Below, in pieces: positions 24,984 to 33,881 of a stretch of 64,000 nt of DNA. The position numbers and the translations under genes are program-made. A model generated the notes under the pieces. The model ran no database searches, had not been told where the DNA came from, and was given only the letters and a program-made list of their open reading frames with translations. This stretch comes from an uncultured Roseovarius sp. (lineage in GTDB: Bacteria > Pseudomonadota > Alphaproteobacteria > Rhodobacterales > Rhodobacteraceae): the NCBI RefSeq assembly GCF_947489715.1, contig NZ_CANLER010000014.1, positions 1 through 64,000 of the forward strand. The letters are read 5' to 3'. Position 1 is the stretch's first letter. Every line of letters starts with the position of its first letter.

Positions 24984-25880
24984 ATGCCGTCACCCGAAAG
25001 CTTGCAGGCGTTTGTATTTGCTGCAGAGCTTGGTTCTTTCTCTGCGGCTGCGCGAAAAATGAAGAAGGCGCAGTCAGCTGTATCCACTGCAATAGCCAAT
25101 CTCGAAATCGACACAGACCTTCAACTCTTCGATCGCAGTAGCAGGTCCCCGACACTGACGCAGGCCGGGCAATCTTTGCTGCCTTACGCGAAGGGCATTT
25201 TGCTGGGAAACCAGGAGTTCTTTGCAAAGGCGACGTCGATGTCGGAAGGGGTTGAGGACAAGTTTTGCATAGCCATCGAGCAGGGGATCAATCTGAAGCC
25301 GGTTCTGGATGTATTGAACGCTTTCTCAGGTGCATTTCCGGATGTCTCGCTGGAAATCCTGTCTACCGGTCCCAACGATACGGCGGCCTTGCTAAAAGAG
25401 GGCCGCGCACTTCTCGGCCTTATGACAGAACAGGAAAGTTATCCCGCAGGCTTTCAATTCCGCGGCGTGGGGCATTCGGCATTAATCCCAGTTTGTGGCG
25501 CATCCCATCCTCTGGCCAATTTGAAACATGTGGCTCACAGAGATCTGCGGCAATATCGCCAGTTGGTCCTCAGAAGCCGCTCACGCAACATCCCGGGTCA
25601 GGTCGGGGAAATCAAGAGCGCTTCGGTTTGGTATGCGGAAAGCCCACACATGATTGTAGACCTGGTCTTGCGCGGTTTGGGATGGGCCGAATTACCATTG
25701 CCAGTTGTCAGAGAATTGCTGAGGGCAAACAAGCTGGCTCAGATTGAATACACGTTCCAGCAAAGCGACGCGCTAGAAGGTATTGATCTAGTCTGGACAG
25801 AACATCGCGTTCTGGGCCAAGCAGGTCAATGGGTTCAGAACCAGCTTCTCAACATCTCGCAAGATGTATGGAAAGGATGA
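24984..25880 (+). CDS. LysR-family transcriptional regulator beside PACE gene
   Basis: 298 residues. N-terminal winged helix (F-S-A-A-A-R-K-M-K-K-A-Q-S-A-V-S-T-A-I, about 19-37) and a substrate-binding domain. Divergent from the PACE efflux gene. The AT-rich shared gap contains overlapping TTAGTATTAATA and TTAGTATCTGAATA elements near 24937-24970, plausible LysR half-sites, but no fixed operator can be proved. Confidence 0.85.
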   Translation: MPSPESLQAFVFAAELGSFSAAARKMKKAQSAVSTAIANLEIDTDLQLFDRSSRSPTLTQAGQSLLPYAKGILLGNQEFFAKATSMSEGVEDKFCIAIEQGINLKPVLDVLNAFSGAFPDVSLEILSTGPNDTAALLKEGRALLGLMTEQESYPAGFQFRGVGHSALIPVCGASHPLANLKHVAHRDLRQYRQLVLRSRSRNIPGQVGEIKSASVWYAESPHMIVDLVLRGLGWAELPLPVVRELLRANKLAQIEYTFQQSDALEGIDLVWTEHRVLGQAGQWVQNQLLNISQDVWKG

Positions 25881-25886
25881 GCGCTC

Positions 25887-25972
25887 GAAAATGCTGCGCC
25901 ATGCATCAACGACTGCTTTCGGGAAACCGTTGGGTGGATTCTGAAAGCTGCCGTATGGCAGCTACGGGCCGT
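25887..25972 (+). repeat. Dispersed intergenic repeat, copy 10
   Basis: AAAATGCTGCGCCATGCATC, then GACTGCTTTCGGGAAACCG, then GCAGCTACGGGCCG. The rest of the gap to 26235 holds no gene that I can support. Confidence 0.65.
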
Positions 25973-26235
25973 GGGCGAAATGGCGGGATAGGGAGCCTTT
26001 GCGTAGGTCCGATTTCTTTGATTGGCAGCATTGAGCCCAAAGAAGAAGTGCTAATTCTATGCTGCGTGTGCTCGGAGCATAGACTTTGCTGCAGTGGCGT
26101 AATATTTCATGTTGCCCTATCAAGGGAATAAAGAAGCCGTTCATCCAGTCGCATCTAAATTCGAACTGCGGGATATTCCGCCTCACATCAGCGCAGCGAA
26201 TGTAAGTGCAGAAAGCGAATTCACGATTAGCAAAC

Positions 26236-26442
26236 TCAGCGTTTGCTGGGCGAGCCGAAGGTTGGTGGAATGCCATCTCGCCATTGCTTGCTTCCTTTGC
26301 AACGACGGCAAATTCTATCTCCGAACCCTGTGCTGTCAAAAACTTGGCGGCATCTCAAACAAGTGCGGCCTTTGGGGACATCATTGATTGCCTGAACCGT
26401 CGAATTTACCTCCAGAGTTTGTTTGGTCGCTTTTTCCTCCAT
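26236..26442 (-). CDS. Small zinc-knuckle protein
   Basis: 68 residues. A basic/acidic N-terminal tail, then C-L-R-C-R-Q-V-F-D-S-T-G-F-G-D-R and C-R-R-C-K-G: two CxxC pairs about 15 residues apart, a treble-clef or zinc-ribbon pattern. I recall similar short proteins in Rhodobacteraceae but no function. It starts 5 nt after the racemase stop on the same strand, so it is the last gene of that operon; a regulatory or protein-binding role is a guess. Confidence 0.7.
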   Translation of the reverse strand: MEEKATKQTLEVNSTVQAINDVPKGRTCLRCRQVFDSTGFGDRICRRCKGSKQWRDGIPPTFGSPSKR

Positions 26443-26447
26443 TCGAG

Positions 26448-27569
26448 CTAAACCAGGGCTAAGTCAGAGCGATTGCGTTTCGCGAGTTCAGGTATGGGTG
26501 AAGCCCCCGAATGACGCATTATCTTTTCTATGCCAGGTGCGCTCATACTTCGCATCAAGGCGCTGTATTTTAGCTGAAAGCTGACTTCGCTTCCGACCTG
26601 TAACCCTTGGTCATACGCTTCGACGACCAAATGGTCGCTGGTTGCACCAACCGGCACAATGCCTGGTGGAAACACCAGACCAGAAATATCAATATCCTGA
26701 TGTCCGATTGCGAGTATCGAACGCTTCTTGTCGCAACAATCAGGCACAAGACGTAACCCGGAGGAGGCCGTTTCAGAAATCAGCGCAGTCGGTGGCTCTG
26801 GTTTGGATTTGGCTTCAATCACTTCAGCGGTGAGCGTGAATGCATCTCGGTACAATCCTCCGATTTGTTGACCCGAAATTGGGTCAACGCCAAGCAGGAT
26901 GGCCTCACCCAATCTCAGATCATTGATACGACCAGTTTTTTGAGAACTCATGGCCCATGGTAAGTTCGCGGAATTTCCGCCTGAAACCGTTTCAATAAAT
27001 GGACCACATGCGCCTTCGATGTCGTTTGCCAGCATTGAAAAGTCCAGCATTGTCTCGTTGTCTGGGACCATGCCGTTGAGGCAGGCGTAGTTGGCACCGA
27101 TACCCTTCAGGGCGACACCCGGCATTCTGGTGACCTGTCGCGCTATTGTTTCAAGATCGCCGGGTTCGATCCCCTCGCGCATATCGCCCATTTCGACCAT
27201 CAGAATGATGTTGTGAACCTCGTTCTGCCGTAACGAAGCTTCGGCCAGAGACGCGATCACGGCAATTTCGGTATTGTAACTGGCGCCGCAACTCTTCGTA
27301 ATCCGGTCTATCTGGCTCAACATCGGTGTGCGGAGCATCGAAATCGGGCACGCAATGCCCGCCCGACGCATCCGTTCCGCATTCGCGATGCGTGTCTCGG
27401 CCAATCCGGTCACGCCACCATGCAACATGGCATTCGCAATATCAGGGTGGCCGCAAACGGCCTTGGTTACACCAGTTACACCGATACCCCGCGGCTTCAG
27501 CCTGTTGACAAGACATTGGGCATTCAACCGGATTTTTTCCAAATCTACGTCGATGCGCGGTGCGGTCAT
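26448..27569 (-). CDS. Alanine/ornithine racemase-family PLP enzyme
   Basis: 373 residues of the fold-III PLP barrel family. Start P-R-I-D-V-D-L-E-K-I-R-L-N-A; PLP-lysine segment V-T-G-V-T-K-A-V-C-G-H near residues 32-42; G-L-A-E-T-R-I-A-N near 56; V-S-G-G-N-S-A-N near 195-202. It lacks a separate alanine-racemase C-terminal tyrosine domain of normal length, and best resembles ornithine racemase-type or YhfX-like enzymes. Its start overlaps the DUF1611 stop by 4 nt. With that partner it suggests handling of a D-amino acid such as D-glutamate or D-ornithine (inference). A degraded relative of its C-terminus lies at 33.9 kb. Confidence 0.8.
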   Translation of the reverse strand: MTAPRIDVDLEKIRLNAQCLVNRLKPRGIGVTGVTKAVCGHPDIANAMLHGGVTGLAETRIANAERMRRAGIACPISMLRTPMLSQIDRITKSCGASYNTEIAVIASLAEASLRQNEVHNIILMVEMGDMREGIEPGDLETIARQVTRMPGVALKGIGANYACLNGMVPDNETMLDFSMLANDIEGACGPFIETVSGGNSANLPWAMSSQKTGRINDLRLGEAILLGVDPISGQQIGGLYRDAFTLTAEVIEAKSKPEPPTALISETASSGLRLVPDCCDKKRSILAIGHQDIDISGLVFPPGIVPVGATSDHLVVEAYDQGLQVGSEVSFQLKYSALMRSMSAPGIEKIMRHSGASPIPELAKRNRSDLALV

Positions 27570-28765
27570 CCTGCGGCCACGACAGGTTGTTTCTGCAAAT
27601 GGGGATAAGCCATTAGCACAATGGCGATCAACTCTTCTACTGGCTGGCTCAAGGCATCTGTGACCGACAGGCCAAGTTTCGTCCTATGCTCCTCGATGGC
27701 CTGCCCGGTTTCGTCAGCCGTCATGCCTTCGTGATTGAGTGTACAACCGATCACCTTGGTATCCGCAAACGCTTCGATGAGGGCGATTTCATCTGATGGG
27801 TCTGGCATCGGCATATCTGGGAAATCACAACGATGAGCCCGTCGCGGGGCATGCTGGAGAATGACCGCCTGGGGCTGACTGCCGCGCAAAATGAAGGCGG
27901 AAGTGCAAAAAGCCGGATGACTCAATGCTCCCTGGCCTTCGATCAAAATGACTTCGGGCTGCTCAATGACCGACGCTTCGACGATGGTCCGTTCCAGCTC
28001 GCCACAGCAAAACTGGGGCGGCACCGCGTCCATCGCAATACCAAATCTTGCGCCTTGCATCAGACCAGTCTGACCCGTGCCGACAAGTACAGTCTTGATG
28101 CCTTTCTCATTCAGCGCTCGGGCAAGCACCGTAGCAGTCGTGCGTTTCCCGATCGCGCAATCCGTCCCCATAACCGCGATCCGTATCGCCTTGACCTCCG
28201 CGATACTGCCGTCAAACAGGCGCATGTCTTTGCTCGGGCGCGGTTTGCGGATGTCCCGAATGGTGACGTCTCGCGTTCTGGCGGCGGCGGCAATCTCTTG
28301 ATCATCGCTGAGATATTCGTGCAATCCGCTGACGATGTTCATGCCAAATTCGATCGCTTCCAGAACGATGCCTCGATCTTTCAACGATAGCCTTCCGGTG
28401 GATGGGGCCATACCGTAGATAAAGGTGTCGGGGATGGTCGCCTGGTGCTCGACAGCCGCTACAAGATCGCAGAATACTGGGACGTAATTGATAATATTGT
28501 CGAGGACTTGCCCGCTATCCAGCCCTTGGTTTTTGCTGTCGATAACTGACACGATACGATAGGCCTGCGAATGTCGGACAAGCCCGTTGGCGGTCTTTCC
28601 GTCGATCTCTCCGAAATTGCCTTCGCAATAGACGATTGCGGTTGGTGCCTCTGAGATAAATTTTCTGGGTGGTTTAGGCGTATTTCGTGGAGCTGCGGGT
28701 GCAGGAGCTTGCGCCCCTCTTGAATTTCGTTTTTTTGAATCTGAGATTTTTAGCTCGATGTCCAT
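27566..28765 (-). CDS. DUF1611 P-loop protein (DgcN-like)
   Basis: 399 residues. A disordered Pro/Ala-rich N-terminus, an N-terminal nucleotide-binding half (A-I-V-Y-C-E-G-N-F-G), then a P-loop domain with V-M-G-T-D-C-A-I-G-K-R-T-T at about 213-225 and I-E-G-Q-G-A-L-S-H-P as Walker B-like region near 292. DUF1611 includes DgcN, reported as an N-acetyltransferase in D-glutamate use; whether this member does that is not certain. The downstream racemase overlaps by 4 nt, so the two are translationally coupled and probably act in one pathway. The first roughly 35 residues are low complexity and may not be conserved. Confidence 0.8.
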   Translation of the reverse strand: MDIELKISDSKKRNSRGAQAPAPAAPRNTPKPPRKFISEAPTAIVYCEGNFGEIDGKTANGLVRHSQAYRIVSVIDSKNQGLDSGQVLDNIINYVPVFCDLVAAVEHQATIPDTFIYGMAPSTGRLSLKDRGIVLEAIEFGMNIVSGLHEYLSDDQEIAAAARTRDVTIRDIRKPRPSKDMRLFDGSIAEVKAIRIAVMGTDCAIGKRTTATVLARALNEKGIKTVLVGTGQTGLMQGARFGIAMDAVPPQFCCGELERTIVEASVIEQPEVILIEGQGALSHPAFCTSAFILRGSQPQAVILQHAPRRAHRCDFPDMPMPDPSDEIALIEAFADTKVIGCTLNHEGMTADETGQAIEEHRTKLGLSVTDALSQPVEELIAIVLMAYPHLQKQPVVAAG

Positions 28766-28853
28766 GTTTCGTCCTTTTGATCGAATTGCACGCGCGCTGA
28801 ATCTCGTTCTCGGGGAACTTCGCGCTGTGTATTGGGTGATTGGACCCAGCGTG

Positions 28854-29612
28854 TCAGTTGTTCAGACGGCAACGGCCCTTTGAGCGTCGGAAGTTCTTGT
28901 TGCACGACCACCGATTGCCAGATCGATCGAGATGCGCGTTCCCCGGAAGGATTATTTTAATGCAGTTTTCAGAAATCGCCTCAAATCCGCGGTCGCATTT
29001 CCAACCTGAACCATAGCTTGCATCGTAGAAGTAAGCGTTTTGGGGTATGACAACGGCCTCGCATTTGCCGTCTGCCTCTATGTAGCCGCGTTCGCAAGTC
29101 CAGGATGCGCCGTAACCTTTTGAATTCAGATAGGCGTTTTCCGGTACCTCGATGGCAACGCATTCATTTCCGTTGGCCTCGTAGCCCCGATCACATTTCC
29201 AATCTGAGCCGTAGGTATTTTCTGACAGGTAGGAGTGATCCGGCAACTCGATTTCTTCGCAGGTCTTACCGACCTTCCGGAAACCGCGCAGGCATTTCCA
29301 CTGCTCCCCGGATGAATCGAGATAACCCCCTGAAGGAACAGTAACTTCTACACAGATATCCCCATTCACTTCCTGAAAGCCGTGCTGGCATTCCCACCCC
29401 TCACCGTAAGCTTTATTGGTGAGATAAGCGTTTTGCGGCACAATAACAGCGACACATTGATCCCCTGCCAGTCGATAGGAGAGATCGCAGTTCCATCCCT
29501 CGCCATAGTTTTTGGCGTGCGCATTGCCAGGGATCGATCCAGTCCCCGATTGTGAAAAAGACGGCGCTGCAAATGCCAGCAGAGCGCAAATTGTGCCTGC
29601 AAAAAGCATCAT
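28854..29612 (-). CDS. Secreted protein built of about seven two-Cys repeats
   Basis: 252 residues. Signal peptide (L-F-A-G-T-I-C-A-L-L-A-F-A-A-P-S-F-S). The mature chain is almost entirely a tandem repeat of about 34-36 residues with consensus P-x-N-A-Y-L-x-x-x-x-Y-G-x-x-W-x-C followed by x-R-G-F/Y-x(6-7)-C-x-x-I/V. Each unit has two Cys, so one disulfide per repeat is likely in the periplasm or outside the cell. The ATG at 29612 has GAAAGG 5 nt upstream; the longer frame to 29720 would overlap the upstream gene by 26 bp and precede the signal peptide with implausible sequence. I recall similar repeats in other proteobacterial surface proteins; function unknown. Confidence 0.75.
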   Translation of the reverse strand: MMLFAGTICALLAFAAPSFSQSGTGSIPGNAHAKNYGEGWNCDLSYRLAGDQCVAVIVPQNAYLTNKAYGEGWECQHGFQEVNGDICVEVTVPSGGYLDSSGEQWKCLRGFRKVGKTCEEIELPDHSYLSENTYGSDWKCDRGYEANGNECVAIEVPENAYLNSKGYGASWTCERGYIEADGKCEAVVIPQNAYFYDASYGSGWKCDRGFEAISENCIKIILPGNAHLDRSGNRWSCNKNFRRSKGRCRLNN

Positions 29613-29694
29613 CAAACCTTTCTTACGGAAAATTGGAGGACGCACGCAGATTGCAGCGCCTAATGCCATGTTGCGTGACAGCGTTCCCTCATCG

Positions 29695-30048
29695 TTATGA
29701 CGCATCCAGTTCAAGCCCATCTATGCACGCCTCCGCCATGTCGCGGTTTGGCACTTCGGTACCCGGTGGGGTCGCCCAGCCGGTTTTCATCACCGCCTTG
29801 CTGCGGTTGTAGCCTTTTGCCTCCTGAATGGTCGCCAGTTTCGAAACGCGCAGTGGGTCTGCCTCAGACAATTTTCGGCAAACGGGTGCCATGGCTTGCG
29901 CTACTTCTTTGGCGGCCTGAACTTTTGCCATCTTGTTCGCACTGCCGCTGGTCATCCAACCGCCCCAGCCAAAGCCAACGATAGATACGGCAATGGCGCC
30001 TACTATGGCGCCATAGACGCCGGGTTTGGTCCATTCTGGAAAAGTCAT
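29695..30048 (-). CDS. Small membrane-anchored hypothetical protein
   Basis: 117 residues. One N-terminal membrane helix (Y-G-A-I-V-G-A-I-A-V-S-I-V-G-F-G-W-G-G-W) then a helical soluble part with two Cys and W-A-T-P-P-G-T-E-V-P-N-R-D-M-A. I recall similar short proteins in alphaproteobacteria without a function. Its ATG overlaps the stop of the upstream 107-residue gene (TAATG), so the two are coupled. Confidence 0.7.
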   Translation of the reverse strand: MTFPEWTKPGVYGAIVGAIAVSIVGFGWGGWMTSGSANKMAKVQAAKEVAQAMAPVCRKLSEADPLRVSKLATIQEAKGYNRSKAVMKTGWATPPGTEVPNRDMAEACIDGLELDAS

Positions 30049-30371
30049 TAGTTTACCTCCTGCGGAGAAAGCGCCGCCTCGCTGTTTTTTTGTTGGTTTA
30101 AGCGAGACCGGTCTCGCTCAAGAACTAGTTCCAAATCCTGCTGATCTACTGGCCGCAATTCGATCCGGCCTGTGCCGTCGGGCCCTTCGAGCCGTATATA
30201 CGTGGCTGTCCGGCGATATGCCGCAAAGCTGAGGTTCGCGAGAAGTTCGTCCTCCGCGATTATTTCATAGCTACCCGCAGGAAACTCATCGGAATAACCA
30301 GGCAAAACGAATGGAAAAACAAACGTCACAGTCGACGTCGTCGTGCACGAGGTCACTGGCGACCCTTTCAA
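30048..30371 (-). CDS. Small hypothetical protein coupled to the membrane gene
   Basis: 107 residues, not recognised. Begins with a beta-rich stretch (T-V-T-F-V-F-P-F-V-L-P-G) and Y-E-I-I-A-E-D-E-L, then a Gln/Asn/Ser-rich tail. Stop and next start share one A. Because it is short, its reality rests on the coupling to the downstream gene and on the protein-like composition. Confidence 0.6.
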   Translation of the reverse strand: MKGSPVTSCTTTSTVTFVFPFVLPGYSDEFPAGSYEIIAEDELLANLSFAAYRRTATYIRLEGPDGTGRIELRPVDQQDLELVLERDRSRLNQQKNSEAALSPQEVN

Positions 30372-30755
30372 TGCGTCAAGTCCCTGGCAAGGGGCAAGAC
30401 TTTTGATTTGTAATGATAGCGGATTGCCACCAATCGGTCAGGCTCTGCTTCGAGCCTACGGATAGATGCAACTTTGTAAGTCGTACCTAATCATTCGAGC
30501 TACTGTTTTCAATCCACAGAAACCAAAACGCTTGCGACGTTTTACCTTAAACCCCTCATTCCATTCTAACAGATTACCGCTCAACAAAAATTCGTCATGT
30601 CTTGGCAATCAAGCGTTTGCTGACGAACTGGCTCCTCCACCTGAAGTCGACATCCTTCGAAGATAATTGGGGCGAATTAAGCAAGATATCGGTGAGATTA
30701 CGTCTCCGGCCGACTGTCGAAATCCTGCAGAACGGGTCTTTTGTCTGGTTAGAGG
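30372..30755. other. Gene-free gap
   Basis: No gene, repeat copy or structured element that I can support. AT-rich with short runs of A and T. Confidence 0.5.
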
Positions 30756-31148
30756 CTATAGCGCTCTGAATTGTTTGATATACTTGATTTTGCTTCCAGT
30801 GCCGATCCTGATCGCCAAACCGGACCGCAACAGATGGGCCAAGTCATCGCGAATGTTACCCGGTGTCAGGTCTGGAAACAATTCGCTGAGCTCCGACCTA
30901 CCTAGCGGTCTATTTGACAAGATATCAGCCATACGTTGACGGCGCGCCTCAACTCTCGGGCTTTTTTTCGCGCTCGGATACCTTTGGATCGGCATTTTGT
31001 TTAATCCGCAACTGGCAACTGCCTCAAGAATTCGTACGCCAATCATCATTTCATTTTGCGATGCAAGCCTGGGCAATTTGAATGCATTACTTATCAGAGT
31101 CCGCGTTTCGAGTACGGTCATGATTGGAACTTCTGCGAACGGCTTCAA
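30756..31148 (-). CDS. Putative small winged-helix DNA-binding protein
   Basis: 130 residues, unrecognised. The C-terminal half (R-M-A-D-I-L-S-N-R-P-L-G-R-S-E-L-S-E-L-F, D-L-T-P-G-N-I-R-D-D-L, A-H-L-L-R-S-G-L-A-I-R-I) reads as a winged helix-turn-helix with a basic linker before it. Could start at an internal ATG. No partner gene in the immediate gap. Confidence 0.5.
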   Translation of the reverse strand: MKPFAEVPIMTVLETRTLISNAFKLPRLASQNEMMIGVRILEAVASCGLNKMPIQRYPSAKKSPRVEARRQRMADILSNRPLGRSELSELFPDLTPGNIRDDLAHLLRSGLAIRIGTGSKIKYIKQFRAL

Positions 31149-31265
31149 TTTCTAGTTTCCTCGAGTCAATTCCGCATCAGGTAAACGAGCTAGGCACAGA
31201 CACTGTTGTGAGCTACTAAAGTAGCCCGCAGATTTTCAAACAGTGATCTTGGTGTTGTCTTACGC

Positions 31266-31517
31266 TCAGTCGAAACTCAGAAATCTATCAAAAACAAACC
31301 GGCCTTTCAGGGTAATTGCATATGTAGTCCCCGTATTCGGCAAGGCGGCGGCTCGTTCAATGAAACCCTTTGCCACCAGATCTTCGGCATGAAACGTCGC
31401 ACGGTCGTCAGCCTCGTTGGTTACCAACGGGAAAGTATGAGGGCCCGCTCTGATGAGCAGTTGTAGCAACGCCATGTCCACTGAAGACAAGCCTCTATCC
31501 ATTGCTGCTATTTTCAC
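31266..31517 (-). CDS. Putative small winged-helix protein
   Basis: 83 residues. M-A-L-L-Q-L-L-I-R-A-G-P-H-T, A-E-D-L-V-A-K-G-F-I-E-R, and T-Y-A-I-T-L-K-G-R-F match a MarR/PadR-like winged helix without its flanking helices. Real but minor, or a remnant. Confidence 0.5.
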   Translation of the reverse strand: MKIAAMDRGLSSVDMALLQLLIRAGPHTFPLVTNEADDRATFHAEDLVAKGFIERAAALPNTGTTYAITLKGRFVFDRFLSFD

Positions 31518-31579
31518 CCGTTGGTTTAACCTTGGAAGTTACATGATCCTTTCTTCAAACCATGTTTTGCCGATTACCC

Positions 31580-31717
31580 CTAGCCTTCGACTTTGTCAGG
31601 CTGGTCTTTGGAATGCTCTTTGTTCTTGAACTCAGCGGTGGGGTTGTCCTTGCTTTTTGTTTCTTCCGCTGCTTTCTTTATATCGGCTTCTTTAGAAAAT
31701 AAGTCATTGAATGACAT
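31580..31717 (-). CDS. Short hydrophilic protein
   Basis: 45 residues, Lys/Glu/Asp-rich, starting M-S-F-N-D-L-F-S-K-E-A-D-I-K-K-A-A. GAGGAA lies 8 nt before the ATG at 31717, the main reason for the call. No family recognised. Confidence 0.5.
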   Translation of the reverse strand: MSFNDLFSKEADIKKAAEETKSKDNPTAEFKNKEHSKDQPDKVEG

Positions 31718-31755
31718 GGATATATTCCTCATTGATTGAGATTTAGCAAGCTGGA

Positions 31756-31908
31756 TCAGAGTGGAATTTGTAGGAAAACTATACCTGTTGTTGCCAGCAC
31801 GATTGCCGCGACAACGGCAATCCGGAATTTGTTGCTCGACGATAGGAATGACGATTGCTCTGATTTCAAACGCCTTCCCAATTTGTCGTTGAGTGTGCAA
31901 TTTCCCAA
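31756..31908 (-). CDS. Possible short single-helix membrane protein
   Basis: 50 residues from a TTG at 31908: a polar start, then I-A-V-V-A-A-I-V-L-A-T-T-G-I-V-F-L, a clear membrane helix. AAAGG lies about 9 nt upstream. Weak call; it could be a remnant. The 31909-32209 stretch holds nothing else I can support. Confidence 0.25.
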   Translation of the reverse strand: MGNCTLNDKLGRRLKSEQSSFLSSSNKFRIAVVAAIVLATTGIVFLQIPL

Positions 31909-32209
31909 TTTGATCAGCCTTTTCCTCGTGGAAGATTACCCGGGCTGCAAAACTTGGGTGTGACAACATGATGATCCCTGCGCCCAAATCGGGAACAGAA
32001 AATATGCTACATGTTTCGAAAGGCAGTGGTTATTCGCCATCGGCAGCACCGCAACGACGATTTTCTTAACCACAAGGTATCGCTACACCCAACGCATCCA
32101 GAAGTCAAAACTAACACGAACGCGCAGTTCGGTCCTTTAGAAGAAGGGGCGCTTTGTAGCACAAAGTTTGTTGCTCAGAAGCATGGCGAAGACTAGGCTC
32201 ATTACTATG

Positions 32210-32383
32210 AAACATATCCCCAAAAAAACCACAAATGATGCTCTTATTCAGGAATTTCTGAGCAAGGGCGGTAAAGTCAGTGTCGGTAAGACCAAACCGA
32301 TGCCAGCTGAACTAGGCCTGAGCAACAATGTTTGGAACAACAAGCCAACTAAAGAAGAAAAATCCGCGCGCGATAAGAAGTAA
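32210..32383 (+). CDS. Conserved-looking short basic protein
   Basis: 57 residues. The pattern G-G-K-V-S-V-G-K-T-K-P-M-P-A-E-L-G-L-S-N-N, then W-N-N-K-P-T-K-E-E-K looks like a short conserved protein I have seen in other proteobacteria without function. ATG at 32210; the frame extends upstream to 32168. Confidence 0.55.
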   Translation, partial: KHIPKKTTNDALIQEFLSKGGKVSVGKTKPMPAELGLSNNVWNNKPTKEEKSARDKK

Positions 32384-32663
32384 AGCCGTCCGGCTTTCGC
32401 CAATACTACAAGGGTAGATAGCGGCAACAGCTTGCTTGGAACTTTAAGGAAAGTAGATATCATTCAGCGGAGTCACGGTACCGTGCGCTGCGTGCGAACA
32501 TTGCATGAATTGGCACTTCTCCTATGGCCTTAAACCAGTCGAATGTGCGCGGCACTATCCCGCTGCAATAAGACAACGAAGCTGACGTTGCAGCGCCAGG
32601 TAGAATGCTGCCGTCAGCGCTGTGCTGTTGTTTGGGTTCGGAGGGATGGATGGAGGGCAAATC

Positions 32664-33296
32664 ATGCCAAGAGTCCAACTTCCTGCCGTAACCCCGAAAC
32701 GCAGAGCCTGGAACAAAGGTCGCCTAGTTGGGCAAAAGCGCCCACTTCTCCCAAAGCAGGTATGGGCAATCCGTGCCCGGTTAGAACTGGCGGGCAATCT
32801 GCGTGATCTGGTTCTGTTCAACGTGGCCATCGACAGCAAATTGCGCGGTTGTGACTTGGTGAAACTCAGAGTGACTGACCTTGTCGGCACCGGCCGCGTT
32901 CGAGAGAGGGTGTCTGTAATCCAAAGTAAGACAAACCGGCCCGTGCAATTCGAGCTTACTGAGAACACACGCGATTCTGTGACCAATTGGATCGCATCGC
33001 CGGTGATGGTTGGCTGCTGTTTCATGTTTCCCAGTCGATTTCACGACCGTCCGCATATCTCAACGCGTCAATATGGTCGGTTGGTACGAGGCTGGGTGGT
33101 CGCAATCGGATTGGAGCCAAGCGGCTATGGTACCCACTCGATGCGCCGTACCAAAGCTGCCGAAATCTATCGGAAAACTGGAAACCTTCGCGCGGTTCAA
33201 CTTTTGCTTGGGCATAGCAAGGTGGACAGTACTGTGCGCTATCTCGGAGTTGAACTAGAAGATGCACTCAGCATCGCCGAACAAATCGAGATCTAA
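32664..33296 (+). CDS. Tyrosine-family site-specific recombinase
   Basis: 210 residues, shorter than the usual 300-400 because the N-terminal core-binding domain is missing. Catalytic residues seen: Arg in S-K-L-R-G-C-D-L-V-K-L, the H-S-M-R-R-T pair (HxxR), G-H-S-K-V-D-S-T-V-R-Y-L-G-V with His and the nucleophile Tyr. GGAGGG lies 6 nt before the ATG at 32664. A stem-loop follows the stop. The recombinase sits in a debris-rich stretch and may have moved neighbouring DNA; no attachment site was identified. Confidence 0.85.
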   Translation: MPRVQLPAVTPKRRAWNKGRLVGQKRPLLPKQVWAIRARLELAGNLRDLVLFNVAIDSKLRGCDLVKLRVTDLVGTGRVRERVSVIQSKTNRPVQFELTENTRDSVTNWIASPVMVGCCFMFPSRFHDRPHISTRQYGRLVRGWVVAIGLEPSGYGTHSMRRTKAAEIYRKTGNLRAVQLLLGHSKVDSTVRYLGVELEDALSIAEQIEI

Positions 33297-33301
33297 AGAA
33301 C

Positions 33302-33329
33302 ATGACGAACGGTTCCAGCCGTTCGTCAT
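33302..33329 (+). terminator. Stem-loop after recombinase gene
   Basis: ATGACGAACGG and its exact reverse complement around a 6-nt loop (TTCCAG), starting 6 nt after the stop. No strong T-run follows, so termination may be weak or bidirectional. Confidence 0.55.
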
Positions 33330-33881
33330 TTCGAAACGGTTGCACTCAACACGACAAGCAGTACCAAGATTTATCCCTCTTCACCGATTATTTGTAATGC
33401 AGCGAATGTCGGCATCAGGTGGCATGCAAAAATGTCGTAGCAGGCGAACGTTGTACCGATACACATGGAGAAGGCCTGCTAACCCTCACTCGTTACGAGT
33501 GCATTGGTAGCTTTGGAAACATATCAAAATTCGCCAACGTTGTAATACCAACATCAAAGGACTATGTAGCTAATACAAAAGTTGTGGTTTTCTGCGGCCT
33601 AAAGCCCATCGCCTGCCAGAGCGAACTCCAACAATCCATCATAAAATTCGGCTGTCACGTCCAGTAGCTGGTATCTGATAATTGAGGAGGATGCCGATGT
33701 TATCGCGCAGACCCACATCTCTTGTGAAATTTGTTCAACACAGGGCATGTGAACGTGGTTTTATCGAATAGGGCGGCATTTGCGAAGCTGTCATGGTCCT
33801 TATGAATGCCAATTTTGACAACTTGATTAACGGCAAAATCTGGCAATACGAGCGAGGATCTACAGCCTCTGGGGAAGTGTC
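33330..33881. other. Degenerate region with one repeat fragment
   Basis: A short repeat-family fragment (AATGCAGCGAATGTCGGC, about 33396-33413) and a stretch of open reading of about 80 codons from 33419 that I cannot assign. It leads into the racemase remnant. Confidence 0.45.
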
